Shown here piece by piece: positions 17,676-25,501 of a stretch of DNA of 64,000 nt (positions are counted from its first letter, which is position 1; the number at the start of each line of letters is the position of its first letter). The stretch comes from Cyclobacteriaceae bacterium. Lineage in GTDB: Bacteria; Bacteroidota; Bacteroidia; Cytophagales; Cyclobacteriaceae. Location of the stretch: positions 1 through 64,000 of the forward strand of contig JAHBUE010000001.1 of the NCBI GenBank assembly GCA_019638235.1. The letters run 5' to 3'. The notes under the pieces are model-generated. The model saw nothing but the letters and a program-made list of their open reading frames with translations, ran no database searches and had not been told where the DNA came from. A program made the translations under genes and the position numbers.

Positions 17676-17726
17676 GGGTCGGGGGTTCTCCCAAAGGGAT
17701 TCCTTCGGAAGAATCCCTCAGCTCCC
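17676..17726 (+). repeat. Split copy of the tRNA-Val 3' end
   Basis: Thirteen bases (GGGTCGGGGGTTC) and sixteen bases (GAATCCCTCAGCTCCC) repeat the tRNA-Val T-arm and acceptor end exactly. They are interrupted at the T loop by 22 inserted bases. The insert consists of two 11-base perfect mini-hairpins, TCCC-AAA-GGGA and TTCC-TTC-GGAA. A tRNA-tail duplication is what an integrative element using the tRNA gene would leave, but no integrase is present between the copies. Confidence 0.6.
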
Positions 17727-17732
17727 CTCACT

Positions 17733-17754
17733 GGCGCAAGCGTCCGCTTGGGCC
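17733..17754 (+). repeat. REP-like palindrome, copy A
   Basis: GGCGCAAGCG and CGCTTGGGCC around TC form a near-perfect hairpin. It shares the 5' flank CCCTCACT with copy C. Copies A-C lie within 520 bp of intergenic DNA. Stretch 17594-17907 holds no gene: only the terminator, the tRNA-tail copy and two of these palindromes. Confidence 0.65.
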
Positions 17755-17853
17755 ATTTATTAGAAGTGTTTAGCTTTGTAAAGAGCAGCGAATATTATAT
17801 TGAAAGCTATGTTTTTTGAAACATTGTCTTGTTCTGAAATAGGTTTGCAAGGA

Positions 17854-17875
17854 GGCACAAGCGGACGCTTGCGCC
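17854..17875 (-). repeat. REP-like palindrome, copy B
   Basis: The 22-base core is the exact reverse complement of copy C and pairs GGCACAAGCG with CGCTTGCGCC. Its right flank CCATAGCGGGGG is the same as in copy C, so only the palindromic core is inverted. Confidence 0.65.
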
Positions 17876-17907
17876 ATAGCGGGGGTAAATCAAAACAATA
17901 GAAATAA

Positions 17908-18189
17908 ATGATTTTCCTTTTAATAGCCCTTGTAATCCTGTTCCAAGCTAAGAGTTATTTTGCGTATAAATTCTTAGTTGTAGAAAGCAATTTAAATTTT
18001 GACGAGAATTTCTTCTCATTCTCATTTGCATGGAAAAATAATGCTCAAAGGGTACATTCTGTCAATTTGATTCCAATAATAGGAGCAGCTAAGACTGATA
18101 TTGGTAGAAGATCAAAGCAAATATCAAACATATTATTGATAATGGTTTACTTGGTTTTATTGGTTCTTATACTAAAGTATATAGTATAA
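17908..18189 (+). CDS. Small hypothetical membrane protein
   Basis: A 93-residue AT-rich frame with two hydrophobic segments, residues 2-22 and about 74-93, joined by a polar loop rich in Asn and Phe. It lies between REP-like palindromes B and C in a region with other gene fragments, and its base composition is clearly lower in GC than neighbouring core genes. It matches no family I recognise. It may be a real small membrane protein, the intact piece of a decayed gene, or part of a passenger module. Confidence 0.4.
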   Translation: MIFLLIALVILFQAKSYFAYKFLVVESNLNFDENFFSFSFAWKNNAQRVHSVNLIPIIGAAKTDIGRRSKQISNILLIMVYLVLLVLILKYIV

Positions 18190-18230
18190 AAATTGATAGC
18201 CTCAGCCTTTGCAGGTGTTCTTCCCTCACT

Positions 18231-18252
18231 GGCGCAAGCGTCCGCTTGTGCC
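18231..18252 (+). repeat. REP-like palindrome, copy C
   Basis: GGCGCAAGCG and CGCTTGTGCC around TC. This copy carries both the left flank seen at copy A (CCCTCACT) and the right flank seen at copy B (CCATAGCGGGGG), so it shows the full unit. Confidence 0.65.
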
Positions 18253-18281
18253 ATAGCGGGGGCAGGCGTGAACCCATCGTT

Positions 18282-18321
18282 GTTGGTGAGCTTACGCGCA
18301 AGCCTTCGCGCAAACACCAAC
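18282..18321. repeat. Second palindrome type near REP copy C
   Basis: GTTGGTG pairs with CACCAAC at the outside and GCGC with GCGC inside, forming a 40-base imperfect hairpin 30 bp after REP copy C. A frame that reads through both palindromes (18193-18408) is a by-product and not a gene. Confidence 0.5.
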
Positions 18322-18352
18322 GGCAGAGTTATTACTTATATCTTGTTAATAA

Positions 18353-18661
18353 ACCGGGAACTCAAAGCATGCGTGGCTTTGGAACTTATTCAAAACGCCA
18401 AACCATGAAGACAAGCATATACTTGTAACTTTTGGAACTGAGAACGAAGCAAAGGCAATTGATTCAATAGTTTTTGAAATTGAGTATGAAAATGTCTTGA
18501 ATGAAATAAAAAGGCATCGATATGAACTACACCTAAAAGAAATAATAGGTAAAAGTAATATAGTCTCACCGGACACACATATTGGAAATATTAGCTACAG
18601 ACTTGAAAAGATTCAACAATTACTCGAAAAATCGACTAAAAGGAATGACTCTTTAAATTGA
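18353..18661 (+). pseudogene. 5'-truncated gene remnant
   Basis: A 102-codon open frame follows a stop at 18350-18352 and has no ATG, GTG or TTG near its beginning. It encodes a plausible soluble, charged protein. One stretch reads LVTFGTENEAKAIDSIVFE, and the tail reads NISYRLEKIQQLLEKSTK, likely coiled coil. Codon use is AT-rich, like the preceding small membrane protein. The missing start and the palindromes immediately upstream suggest that the 5' part was lost. I do not recognise the family. Confidence 0.45.
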
Positions 18662-18689
18662 GCATTATTAGCGTCAAGTTTGCACCCCC

Positions 18690-20012
18690 TCAATGCCCTG
18701 TTACAATATCCACGCCTTCTACTGAGCCTGTGTATCGGAACTCGTCTATTACTACGTTGGCGGGGTTTACCAGCATAATGGTGTCACCTGTGTTGTTGAG
18801 GCTCATGGGCATGTTGTTGCGCACAATTTTCAGCGATTGGCCGGGTTGTATTTCTTCCAGGCCATCTAGCAGCCATACTTTGTTACCGGCATCACGCAAC
18901 ACCCAACCGGCCAGCGACACGGTATGGGCTGTTTTGTTTTTAATTATCACGTATTCGTAAAGGGCATCGGCACCGGGCGGGTCGGGCATGAGTTTTTCAA
19001 TAACTATACCCTTTGGCTGCACTTCGGTAACAGCCCTGGGCTTTACAGGAAAATTTTTTGTCTGGTCGCGGTAGGTTATGGTGTACGTATTTTGGTGCAG
19101 GTTAACGAGCAGGGTAATCGTTCCCTCATCTCCGGTAGTGTCTAAGTCAGCAATGAACTCATCCGGCACGTTTCCGCCTCCGGCCTTTCTGCCCATATAC
19201 TTATTGGTTTGAAACACAATGGGGGTAGGCGTTAGCCGGTTGAAATTATCTAACGTAACCTGCCGGGGGTGATAGTAGCTGTTGTTGCTGCCATTGGAAA
19301 TAACCACTACGGCAGGCATGAGGTCTTGCAGAAACCCCCACGAAGAACTGGTGTGCGACCCATGATGATTTGCCTGGTACACATCTACATCCAGCACAAG
19401 GTCACGCTCCGCTATCTTCCGTTCGGTGTGTTCTTCTACATCGCCTCCAATAAAATATTTAAAATTACCATACGTAATCAGCAACGAAAGGCTCATATCA
19501 TTTTCGTTCTTCGCGGTGCTTATTTCGGTTTCGCCAAGCACAACGCCCCCATGCGAAATGCACCTGACAGACAAGGCCGGGTCTATCGGTATGTCGGTGC
19601 CGCTTGTTAGCATAATGGCCTTACTGCCAACAGCATCCTGGTAGTCTTTATAGGTTTTTTCTTTCAGCTTTTTAGGCGGAAGAAAATCCTTATCGCCACG
19701 GTCGTAAGCAACGCCCACATACACACCAAGGTTAACCAACTCGTCAATGCCGCCATAGTGGTCTTCATGGTAATGTGTGTTCACGAAATAATCAATACAC
19801 GAAATTCCTTCCTGGTCAAGTATTTTTTTTATTCGCTCGCCATGACCGTTCTTACCTGCATCTACCAGCATGGTAGAGCCGTTGGGTGTTACGAACAGTG
19901 TGGCATCGCCCTGGTCAACATCAATATGAAATATTTTAAGATGCTGCGCATAAACCGGTATAACCGTCAGCAACAGGGCTGCCAATATGAAAAAGCGAAG
20001 CCTTTTAATCAT
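18690..20012 (-). CDS. Secreted MBL-fold hydrolase (ComEC-like) with lamin-tail domain
   Basis: A 440-residue secreted protein. After a signal peptide (KRLRFFILAALLLTVIPVYAQ region) comes a metallo-beta-lactamase domain of the ComEC/Rec2 type, with HVDQGDA-like start IDVDQGDATL, metal motif H-Y-H-E-D-H and later GGDVEEHTE and ANHHGS. The C-terminal ~105 residues form a lamin-tail (LTD) domain, with EYVIIKN, LAGWVLRDA and GDTIMLV. The ComEC C-domain degrades the non-transported DNA strand, so an extracellular nuclease or phosphodiesterase role is plausible but inferred. I chose the ATG at MIKRLRFF; the frame starts 33 bases earlier. Confidence 0.85.
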   Translation of the reverse strand: MIKRLRFFILAALLLTVIPVYAQHLKIFHIDVDQGDATLFVTPNGSTMLVDAGKNGHGERIKKILDQEGISCIDYFVNTHYHEDHYGGIDELVNLGVYVGVAYDRGDKDFLPPKKLKEKTYKDYQDAVGSKAIMLTSGTDIPIDPALSVRCISHGGVVLGETEISTAKNENDMSLSLLITYGNFKYFIGGDVEEHTERKIAERDLVLDVDVYQANHHGSHTSSSWGFLQDLMPAVVVISNGSNNSYYHPRQVTLDNFNRLTPTPIVFQTNKYMGRKAGGGNVPDEFIADLDTTGDEGTITLLVNLHQNTYTITYRDQTKNFPVKPRAVTEVQPKGIVIEKLMPDPPGADALYEYVIIKNKTAHTVSLAGWVLRDAGNKVWLLDGLEEIQPGQSLKIVRNNMPMSLNNTGDTIMLVNPANVVIDEFRYTGSVEGVDIVTGH

Positions 20013-20133
20013 AATGGTTTGGGTATAGGTTGCTAAACTACGCATAAAAACAAAAGTTCGATTGTAGTGAATCTTAAATATCCGGGATTTATGTATCTTC
20101 GGTTATTGTAACCTCAACTAACCCTGAACAGCA

Positions 20134-21243
20134 ATGAACTTACATATTCAATCGCACGATGCCGAAAAAATTGTGTTAAAACGCCAACCGTATGGTTTAG
20201 GCAACAGGGTTTTTCTTGTTGTGGGTGTATGCATGTTGGCCTTGTCGGTGTATTTGTTTTTTACCGGAGAGTTATACCTGCATAATGAAGATGGCGAGCT
20301 CAGGCTTTTCACGGTTAGCGGGATATTTATGCTTGTGCTATTGGGTTTTGGTGTTGTGCTTACGTTGATAGCGGGGTTTATGCTGCCCGCCACATACAAA
20401 CGCACACCCAAGCATATTGTTTTCGATCATCAACGGGCCTGCATGGTTGTGTGCATGACCGATTATTCCGAAGAAGGTATTATTCCATACCAGGATATAA
20501 ATTCCTTTCGCATATACGAGCCGAAAAACATGCTGAATGCCGATGAAAATCAACACCATGTTTTAGCAGAAAAGAAAAGCGGAGGAGAGTGGACGCTTGT
20601 GCCAGGCCACTCAAGAGGAAATGCCAATAAACTTATTCAGTTCTTTACCGAAAATGTGTTGCAGCAAAACAAATCGGCAACGCTACCGGCAGTAAAACTG
20701 CCCGATAAAATTTCAGTAACAAAAAGCGGGAACACTTCGCTCATTACATGGAGCAATCCATACTCGTTTTGGTCTTTCAGTTTTCTACTAATCTCCCTCC
20801 TGCTTGGCACGGGTACTGTACTTGCCTATACAGAAAGTGGACGCGTGTTGTTCCTGCTTGCTGCAATCCTTTTACTTGTCCTTAACATCTGGATTCTTTA
20901 CCTGCATACGCGCAAGATGGCGTTAAGCATAACTGCCGATACATTGGAGTATTACGAGTTTTCAAGGATAACCAAAAAACGCAGCAAGATGCTGAGCATT
21001 CCGTTAGAGGATATTGCGCAGGTAGTGTATAAATACCTGCCTACCGAAGTGAGCACATCGTGCGACATCTGGATAACAACCAAACAGGACGCGAAGAAGA
21101 AACCCACGCTGCTATCGAGCCTAAAACCTATGGCTGCCACCCTGACGCTTAGACTTACAACATTAAACCCGGTTGAGTGCCTGCACCTTGAGGTTTGGCT
21201 GCAACAAGAAATCAACGCGAGGAGAAAGGGAGGAGAGGTATAA
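20134..21243 (+). CDS. Hypothetical membrane protein with PH-like segments
   Basis: A 369-residue protein with four predicted membrane helices in two pairs (about 26-46, 62-86, 211-232 and 238-258). Each pair is followed by a ~100-residue beta-rich soluble segment (HIVFDHQRACMVVCM, then LSITADTLEYYEF and LSIPLEDIAQVVY). The repeated two-helix plus beta-domain layout resembles bPH-domain membrane proteins, but I cannot assign a family. The gene is isolated, divergent from the MBL-LTD gene, and its 3' side borders the degenerate IS region. Confidence 0.7.
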   Translation: MNLHIQSHDAEKIVLKRQPYGLGNRVFLVVGVCMLALSVYLFFTGELYLHNEDGELRLFTVSGIFMLVLLGFGVVLTLIAGFMLPATYKRTPKHIVFDHQRACMVVCMTDYSEEGIIPYQDINSFRIYEPKNMLNADENQHHVLAEKKSGGEWTLVPGHSRGNANKLIQFFTENVLQQNKSATLPAVKLPDKISVTKSGNTSLITWSNPYSFWSFSFLLISLLLGTGTVLAYTESGRVLFLLAAILLLVLNIWILYLHTRKMALSITADTLEYYEFSRITKKRSKMLSIPLEDIAQVVYKYLPTEVSTSCDIWITTKQDAKKKPTLLSSLKPMAATLTLRLTTLNPVECLHLEVWLQQEINARRKGGEV

Positions 21244-21301
21244 GTTTGCGAAAGTCAATCTGCACTCTTTAGTTTAGCAGCAGATGATATTCATGGGTTG
21301 A

Positions 21302-21567
21302 TGTCACCTTATAGCCCAAAACGCAAAAGAAGCAAGTGATTGTTTACAAGAACTATGCACGGCATATCAAAAAACGAAGCATTCTGTTAACAAACTACAC
21401 AATAGACTTGCAAAATGTGTCGCTTATGAAATCCATGGGCTATATCGGTTTGTGCCGAATTACCTACTGTAACACTTTACAACCCCTATCCCGATAAAAA
21501 AGAACTCTACAAAAACACGGGCAAATTCATTGAAGACTTAACTGTAAATGCAATGAAAGTATTGTGA
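21302..21567 (+). pseudogene. Frameshifted gene remnant upstream of the IS
   Basis: Two overlapping open frames look like one broken gene. Frame 1, up to about 21430-21470, reads a helical segment (QNAKEASDCLQELCTAYQK, then SVNKLHNRLAKCVAYE). Frame 2 continues from 21430 to the TGA at 21567 with CAELPTVTLYNPYP and NTGKFIEDLTVNAMKVL. No start codon is seen, and one frame change is needed. The remaining bases of the gap (21244-21652) hold nothing else I can identify. Confidence 0.4.
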
Positions 21568-21668
21568 CAAGAAAGCCACAGCTAACACCAAATCATTACA
21601 ACCGCGCCCTACCCTTGCTCCTTTCATATCGCCAACCGCCCTATAAAGCCAATGACCTCCTCCCATTT

Positions 21669-22487
21669 TTAGGACACAGCTAAAGTAGAGAATTCGGGCT
21701 TAAGGTTATACGTTTTTTCTAATTCATCCGGTGTACAATCATTGATCGAACTGTGTGGCCTGAATGAGTTGTACTCTGTTCTCCAAATATCGATTTTTTT
21801 CTGAGCATCTTCAAGTGATAAGAACCAGTGAACGTTTAAGCACTCATCACGAAAGCTTCCGTTGAACGATTCGATGAATGGATTATCTGTTGGTTTACCG
21901 GGTCTTGAGTAGTCCATGGTTACTTTGTTTTCGTATGCCCATTTGTCGAGGGCTTTAGAGATAAACTCACTTCCATTATCAACCTGAATTCTTTTGGGCA
22001 CAGCTTTTCGTTGTGATTTTATTCTATCCATAATCTCAACAACGTCTGTGCCTTTAATCGATTGCCCTGCTTGAATAGCCAGGCATTTTCGACTAAAATT
22101 ATCCACTACAGTTAATGACCTGAATTTCCGGCCATCAAAGAGCTGATCAAGCACAAAATCCATACTCCAGCACTCGTTTAAATTTGATATATCAACCCGA
22201 TCCAATCGATGGGCTGATGCCCTGCATCTCCTGGGGCGTTTGCTGCGCAAATTCAATCCCTCGCTACAATAAAGCCTGTAAACACGCTTGTGATTATCCA
22301 GCCAACCTTCTCTTCGAAGTAAAATATAAATTCTCCAGAACCCATAACGGACACGGGTTTGTGCAATTTCTTTCATCCTGCTGATTAATGCTGAATCATC
22401 TTTTGTCTTAGGCTTGTAATACCATACTGACCTGTGAAGCGAAAGAACCTGACACACTTTGCGCTGCGATGTCTTGTAATCTTCCAT
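21669..22487 (-). CDS. IS3-family transposase OrfB (DDE domain)
   Basis: The catalytic half of the transposase: 272 residues from the internal ATG, with HTH_21 at about 30-90 and an integrase core (rve) at about 100-260. The DDE triad is D110 (CWSMDF), D170 (IQVDNGSEF) and E206 (NPFIESFNG), with the usual 35-residue D-E spacing. In vivo the active protein is probably the OrfAB fusion, made by frameshifting at the end of orfA. In that frame the chain continues upstream from this Met as ALAPALLRGLAKSL without a stop. Confidence 0.95.
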   Translation of the reverse strand: MEDYKTSQRKVCQVLSLHRSVWYYKPKTKDDSALISRMKEIAQTRVRYGFWRIYILLRREGWLDNHKRVYRLYCSEGLNLRSKRPRRCRASAHRLDRVDISNLNECWSMDFVLDQLFDGRKFRSLTVVDNFSRKCLAIQAGQSIKGTDVVEIMDRIKSQRKAVPKRIQVDNGSEFISKALDKWAYENKVTMDYSRPGKPTDNPFIESFNGSFRDECLNVHWFLSLEDAQKKIDIWRTEYNSFRPHSSINDCTPDELEKTYNLKPEFSTLAVS

Positions 22488-22496
22488 CAGGCTTTT

Positions 22497-22535
22497 CGCC
22501 AGCCCCCTTAAAAGGGCTGGCGCTAAAGCTTTTTT
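22497..22535 (-). promoter_or_regulatory. Programmed -1 frameshift signal of the IS
   Basis: The minus strand carries A-AAA-AAG at the orfA end, a canonical slippery heptamer within a run of eight A. Six bases downstream is a perfect 9-bp stem, CGCCAGCCC with GGGCTGGCG, and an 8-base loop. Slipping back one base joins orfA to the orfB frame without an intervening stop. Confidence 0.88.
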
Positions 22536-22795
22536 TTAAGAACATCCTGAAGCATCTGCTTATCAAGACTAAGGTCCGCAACTAATTTTTTTAGTTGGTG
22601 GTTCTCTTCTTCAAGCTGCCGGAGCTTTCGTAATTCGCTAACCCCAAGGCCGCCAAACTTCTTCTTCCAGTTATAAAAAGTGGCTTGGGTAATACCTAGT
22701 TTACGGCAGACTTCGTCAACCGAAACACCCGTCTCTGACTGCTTTAAGGCAAACACGATCTGGGATTCTGTGAACTTCGATTTTTTCATAAGCAA
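22523..22795 (-). CDS. IS3-family OrfA (helix-turn-helix)
   Basis: A 90-residue DNA-binding protein with an HTH_Tnp_1 domain (KFTESQIVFALKQSETG, then CRKLGITQATFYNWKKKFGG) followed by a leucine-zipper-like coiled coil (LRKLRQLEEENHQLKKLV). It binds the IS ends and, alone, usually represses transposition. The stop lies just past the slippery A run where part of the ribosomes shift into orfB. Confidence 0.95.
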   Translation of the reverse strand: MLMKKSKFTESQIVFALKQSETGVSVDEVCRKLGITQATFYNWKKKFGGLGVSELRKLRQLEEENHQLKKLVADLSLDKQMLQDVLKKKL

Positions 22796-23041
22796 TTATT
22801 GTTTTTAAGTTATTAATAATTGCCCGATTCTCTAACTTACATTGGTCCAGTTTTAAGGGAGGAGGTCACCAATACCTGTCCTAATACCCTGTTATTCGCG
22901 AGTTATGCCCAATGCTATGACGACCGTGCAACAGACGAACATTATAGCTCGACATCAAACTTTTGTCTAAAACTTGGCGACCTGACAGGACAGATTTAAA
23001 CCTTAAAAACATTAACTTAGCGACATATATTTAAGACGAGA

Positions 23042-23719
23042 ATGAAGCAAAAATTAACGCTAAAAACCTTAATAAAAGAAGCCCAAATTTTCTGTGCTGA
23101 ACAATCTAAGTTTCAGCATAAAGAACTGTTTGGAGTTACTGACGGCAAAGCTGTTGGGACACTTATTGAACAGAAATTTCAAAAACACTTAAACGACAAA
23201 TACGAAGTTACAATTGGTTCTTCTGCAAGCGGTGTTGACCTACCTTCTAACGACATTTTAACTGACATCAAAGTAACTTCGATAAAACAGCCCCAATCAT
23301 CTTGTCCTTTCAAAGACGCTAAACAAAAGGTTTTCGGGCTTGGTTATAACTTACTTGTTTTCGTTTACGACAAAGCTGACGACCCGAAAAGTAAAACAGC
23401 AACTTTAAATTTTGTAAGTTGTTCATTTGTTGCAAAAGAGAGAACGGCTGACTATACAACAACTTACCGTTTAAGAGAAATGGTTAAGGATAAGGCTAAT
23501 GAAGCCGACATCATTGCTTACTTGCAAGACAAAAACATCCCAGCAGACGAAATAACATTATCAAAATTAGCGGAGCAAATCTTAAAAACTCCACCTGAAC
23601 AGGGTTACTTGACTATTTCAAATGCTTTGCAGTGGAGATTACAATATCAAAGAATTGTAACCCTTACAGATGAAGTAAAAGGAATAACCAAAATTGTAAG
23701 CTATAACAAACCTCAATGA
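23042..23719 (+). CDS. Probable type II restriction endonuclease (PD-(D/E)XK-like)
   Basis: A 225-residue protein immediately upstream of an adenine methyltransferase, overlapping it by 4 bp (ATGA). A candidate nuclease core is visible: E43 in the helix GTLIEQKFQKHL, D66 in SGVD, and D75-I-K77 in LTDIKVTS. This order fits a PD-(D/E)XK active site. The C-terminal half is helical (TLSKLAEQILKTPPEQGYL). The recognition sequence cannot be inferred. Both RM genes are markedly AT-richer than the flanking core genes. If the active-site guess is wrong, it would still most likely be the restriction partner by position. Confidence 0.75.
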   Translation: MKQKLTLKTLIKEAQIFCAEQSKFQHKELFGVTDGKAVGTLIEQKFQKHLNDKYEVTIGSSASGVDLPSNDILTDIKVTSIKQPQSSCPFKDAKQKVFGLGYNLLVFVYDKADDPKSKTATLNFVSCSFVAKERTADYTTTYRLREMVKDKANEADIIAYLQDKNIPADEITLSKLAEQILKTPPEQGYLTISNALQWRLQYQRIVTLTDEVKGITKIVSYNKPQ

Positions 23720-25488
23720 TGAAAGTATTTGAAGCAAATATTACTCATCAGGTTTCAGATTTCTTAAATGACAATCTGAAAAAGATTACATCTTTTGAAA
23801 AGGCAAATCAAAAAATGTATGATGCCTTCGGCATCATACATTTTTTTGATAATGATGAAGAACTGGAGACGCTTAAAGAAGTTCTTTCAATTACTAATAA
23901 TATTGTTGAAGAACCCGATAGAGCAGAATATGGCGACTTTCAAACCAATTCTGATTTAGCGAATAAAGTAACGTTACACTTAGCTTCCAAAAACGTTTCC
24001 CCCGAAGTTGTAATTGAGCCAACCTGTGGAAAAGGGAATTTTATTATTGCTTCTTTACGCAACTTTAAAAATATCAAAAATGTCTTCGGTGTTGAAATTT
24101 ACAAACCTTACGTTTGGGAAACCAAATTCAGCATTGTTGATTTTTTTCTTTCTAATCAGAATTCAAACAAACCAGAAATTTCAATAGTTCATTGTAATGT
24201 TTTTGATTTCGATTTTAAAGCAATAGCTAAGAAACATTCAACAAAGGATATTTTAGTTATCGGCAATCCACCTTGGGTAACTAATTCAAAATTGGGTAGT
24301 TTAAATTCAACTAACCTTCCGAAAAAAACGAATTTCAAAAACCATAGCGGTTTAGATGCAATGACAGGCAAAGGTAATTTTGACATTGCTGAATATATAA
24401 CGCTTACTATGATTGAAACCTTTCAAAATATGAAAGGAGATTTATTGCTATTGGTAAAAAATTCTGTTATCAAAAACATTGTCTTTGACCAAAACAAAAA
24501 TCGTTACAAGATTTCAGCTATTGAAAAACATTGTATTGACAGCAAAAAGGAGTTTAATGTTTCAGTTGAAGCAGCCTTGTTTTATTGTAAACTAAATTCA
24601 AAACCAACGTTTGATTGCTTAGAATTTGATTTTTACAACAATCAAAAATCTCAACTCAAATTCGGTTGGTTGAACGACAAATTTGTTTCAAACATTGACA
24701 CTTATATTCATACAAAAGAAATAGATGGTGAATGTCCTTTTGTTTGGCGACAAGGTTTAAAACACGATTGTTCTACCGTAATGGAGTTAGACAAAGTGAA
24801 CGGACATTATGTAAACGGACTGAACGAAGAAGTGAAATTGGAAGACGGTTTAGTTTACGGTATTCTCAAAAGTTCTGACCTTAAAAACACCGTAATTAAT
24901 CAAACACGAAAATTTACGATTGTTACGCAAAAGAAAGTTGGACAAGAGACAAAATATATCAAAACTGAATATCCTAAAACGTATCAATACCTGACACAAC
25001 ATCAAGTAAATTTTGATGCAAGAAAATCAAGTATCTACAACAATAAACCTTTGTTTTCCATATTTGGTATTGGTGACTATTCCTTTAAACCTTTTAAAGT
25101 TGCCATATCAGGACTTTACAAGACATTTCATTTTACACTTATTCTGCCACAAGACAACAAGCCTGTAATGCTTGACGACACTTGTTATTTAATAGGTTTT
25201 GACAAAATAGAATTTGCCGTTTACGCTTTAATTCTTTTAAACTCTAACACGACAGTTCAGTTTTTACAATCAGTAACTTTCCCTGACGCTAAAAGGACTT
25301 TTACAAAAGATGTTTTAATGAGAATTGACCTATTAGAATTGGCAAAACAATTTGATAAAGCCAACCTGCAAACAGAACTTGAAACGCTTAACGAAAAGTA
25401 TAAATTCAAATTGACACTTGACTTGTGGGACAGTTTTATTAACGAAATGACACCTGTAAACAATGGACAAATGGCAATGTTTGCATAG
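23716..25488 (+). CDS. N6-adenine DNA methyltransferase of a type II system
   Basis: A 590-residue gamma-type DNA methyltransferase. The SAM-binding motif I is EPTCGKGNF (101-109) and catalytic motif IV is NPPW (184-187), so it methylates adenine N6. The C-terminal ~200 residues (FGIGDYSFKPFKVAISGLYK, then DDTCYLIGF and FLQSVTFPDAKR) resemble the TaqI/Eco57I-type specificity domain. The start is either the ATG overlapping the REase stop or the ATG three bases later. A perfect 16-bp hairpin lies in codons 32-44, near the start. The gene ends 14 bp before the attC-like repeat. Confidence 0.88.
   Translation: MMKVFEANITHQVSDFLNDNLKKITSFEKANQKMYDAFGIIHFFDNDEELETLKEVLSITNNIVEEPDRAEYGDFQTNSDLANKVTLHLASKNVSPEVVIEPTCGKGNFIIASLRNFKNIKNVFGVEIYKPYVWETKFSIVDFFLSNQNSNKPEISIVHCNVFDFDFKAIAKKHSTKDILVIGNPPWVTNSKLGSLNSTNLPKKTNFKNHSGLDAMTGKGNFDIAEYITLTMIETFQNMKGDLLLLVKNSVIKNIVFDQNKNRYKISAIEKHCIDSKKEFNVSVEAALFYCKLNSKPTFDCLEFDFYNNQKSQLKFGWLNDKFVSNIDTYIHTKEIDGECPFVWRQGLKHDCSTVMELDKVNGHYVNGLNEEVKLEDGLVYGILKSSDLKNTVINQTRKFTIVTQKKVGQETKYIKTEYPKTYQYLTQHQVNFDARKSSIYNNKPLFSIFGIGDYSFKPFKVAISGLYKTFHFTLILPQDNKPVMLDDTCYLIGFDKIEFAVYALILLNSNTTVQFLQSVTFPDAKRTFTKDVLMRIDLLELAKQFDKANLQTELETLNEKYKFKLTLDLWDSFINEMTPVNNGQMAMFA
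23811..23847 (+). repeat. Terminator-like perfect hairpin inside the methyltransferase gene
   Basis: AAAAATGTATGATGCC and GGCATCATACATTTTT form a 16-bp perfect stem around TTC, followed by more T to a run of seven. It is in frame and encodes QKMYDAFGIIHFF. It has the shape of an intrinsic terminator 95 bp into the gene. Confidence 0.7.
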
Positions 25489-25501
25489 ACCGAAAAAAGA
25501 A

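Larger units (their letters stand above)
21653..22868 (-). mobile_element. Complete IS3-family insertion sequence, 1216 bp
   Basis: The ends are inverted repeats starting with 12 identical bases, TGACCTCCTCCC, and further matches at GGAC. The element is flanked by the 4-bp target duplication CCAA (21649-21652 and 22869-22872). It carries two overlapping-frame genes read leftward, orfA then orfB, joined by a -1 frameshift signal. TGACC ends and a 4-bp duplication fit the IS407/IS51 side of the IS3 family. Everything needed for transposition looks intact. Confidence 0.93.

Noticed and set aside
17525-17731. Leftward open frame ending with LRDSNPRPSACKADAL
   Set aside because: It is the antisense translation of tRNA-Val and its tail copy, a well-known artefact.
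18193-18408. Ala/Leu-rich open frame
   Set aside because: It reads straight through REP copy C and the second palindrome; composition follows the palindromes, with no family features.
22869-22902. attC half-site of a cassette preceding the R-M unit
   Set aside because: The sequence before the boundary ends CGCGAG, but I could not find a matching second arm on the other side of the IS; too degenerate to claim.
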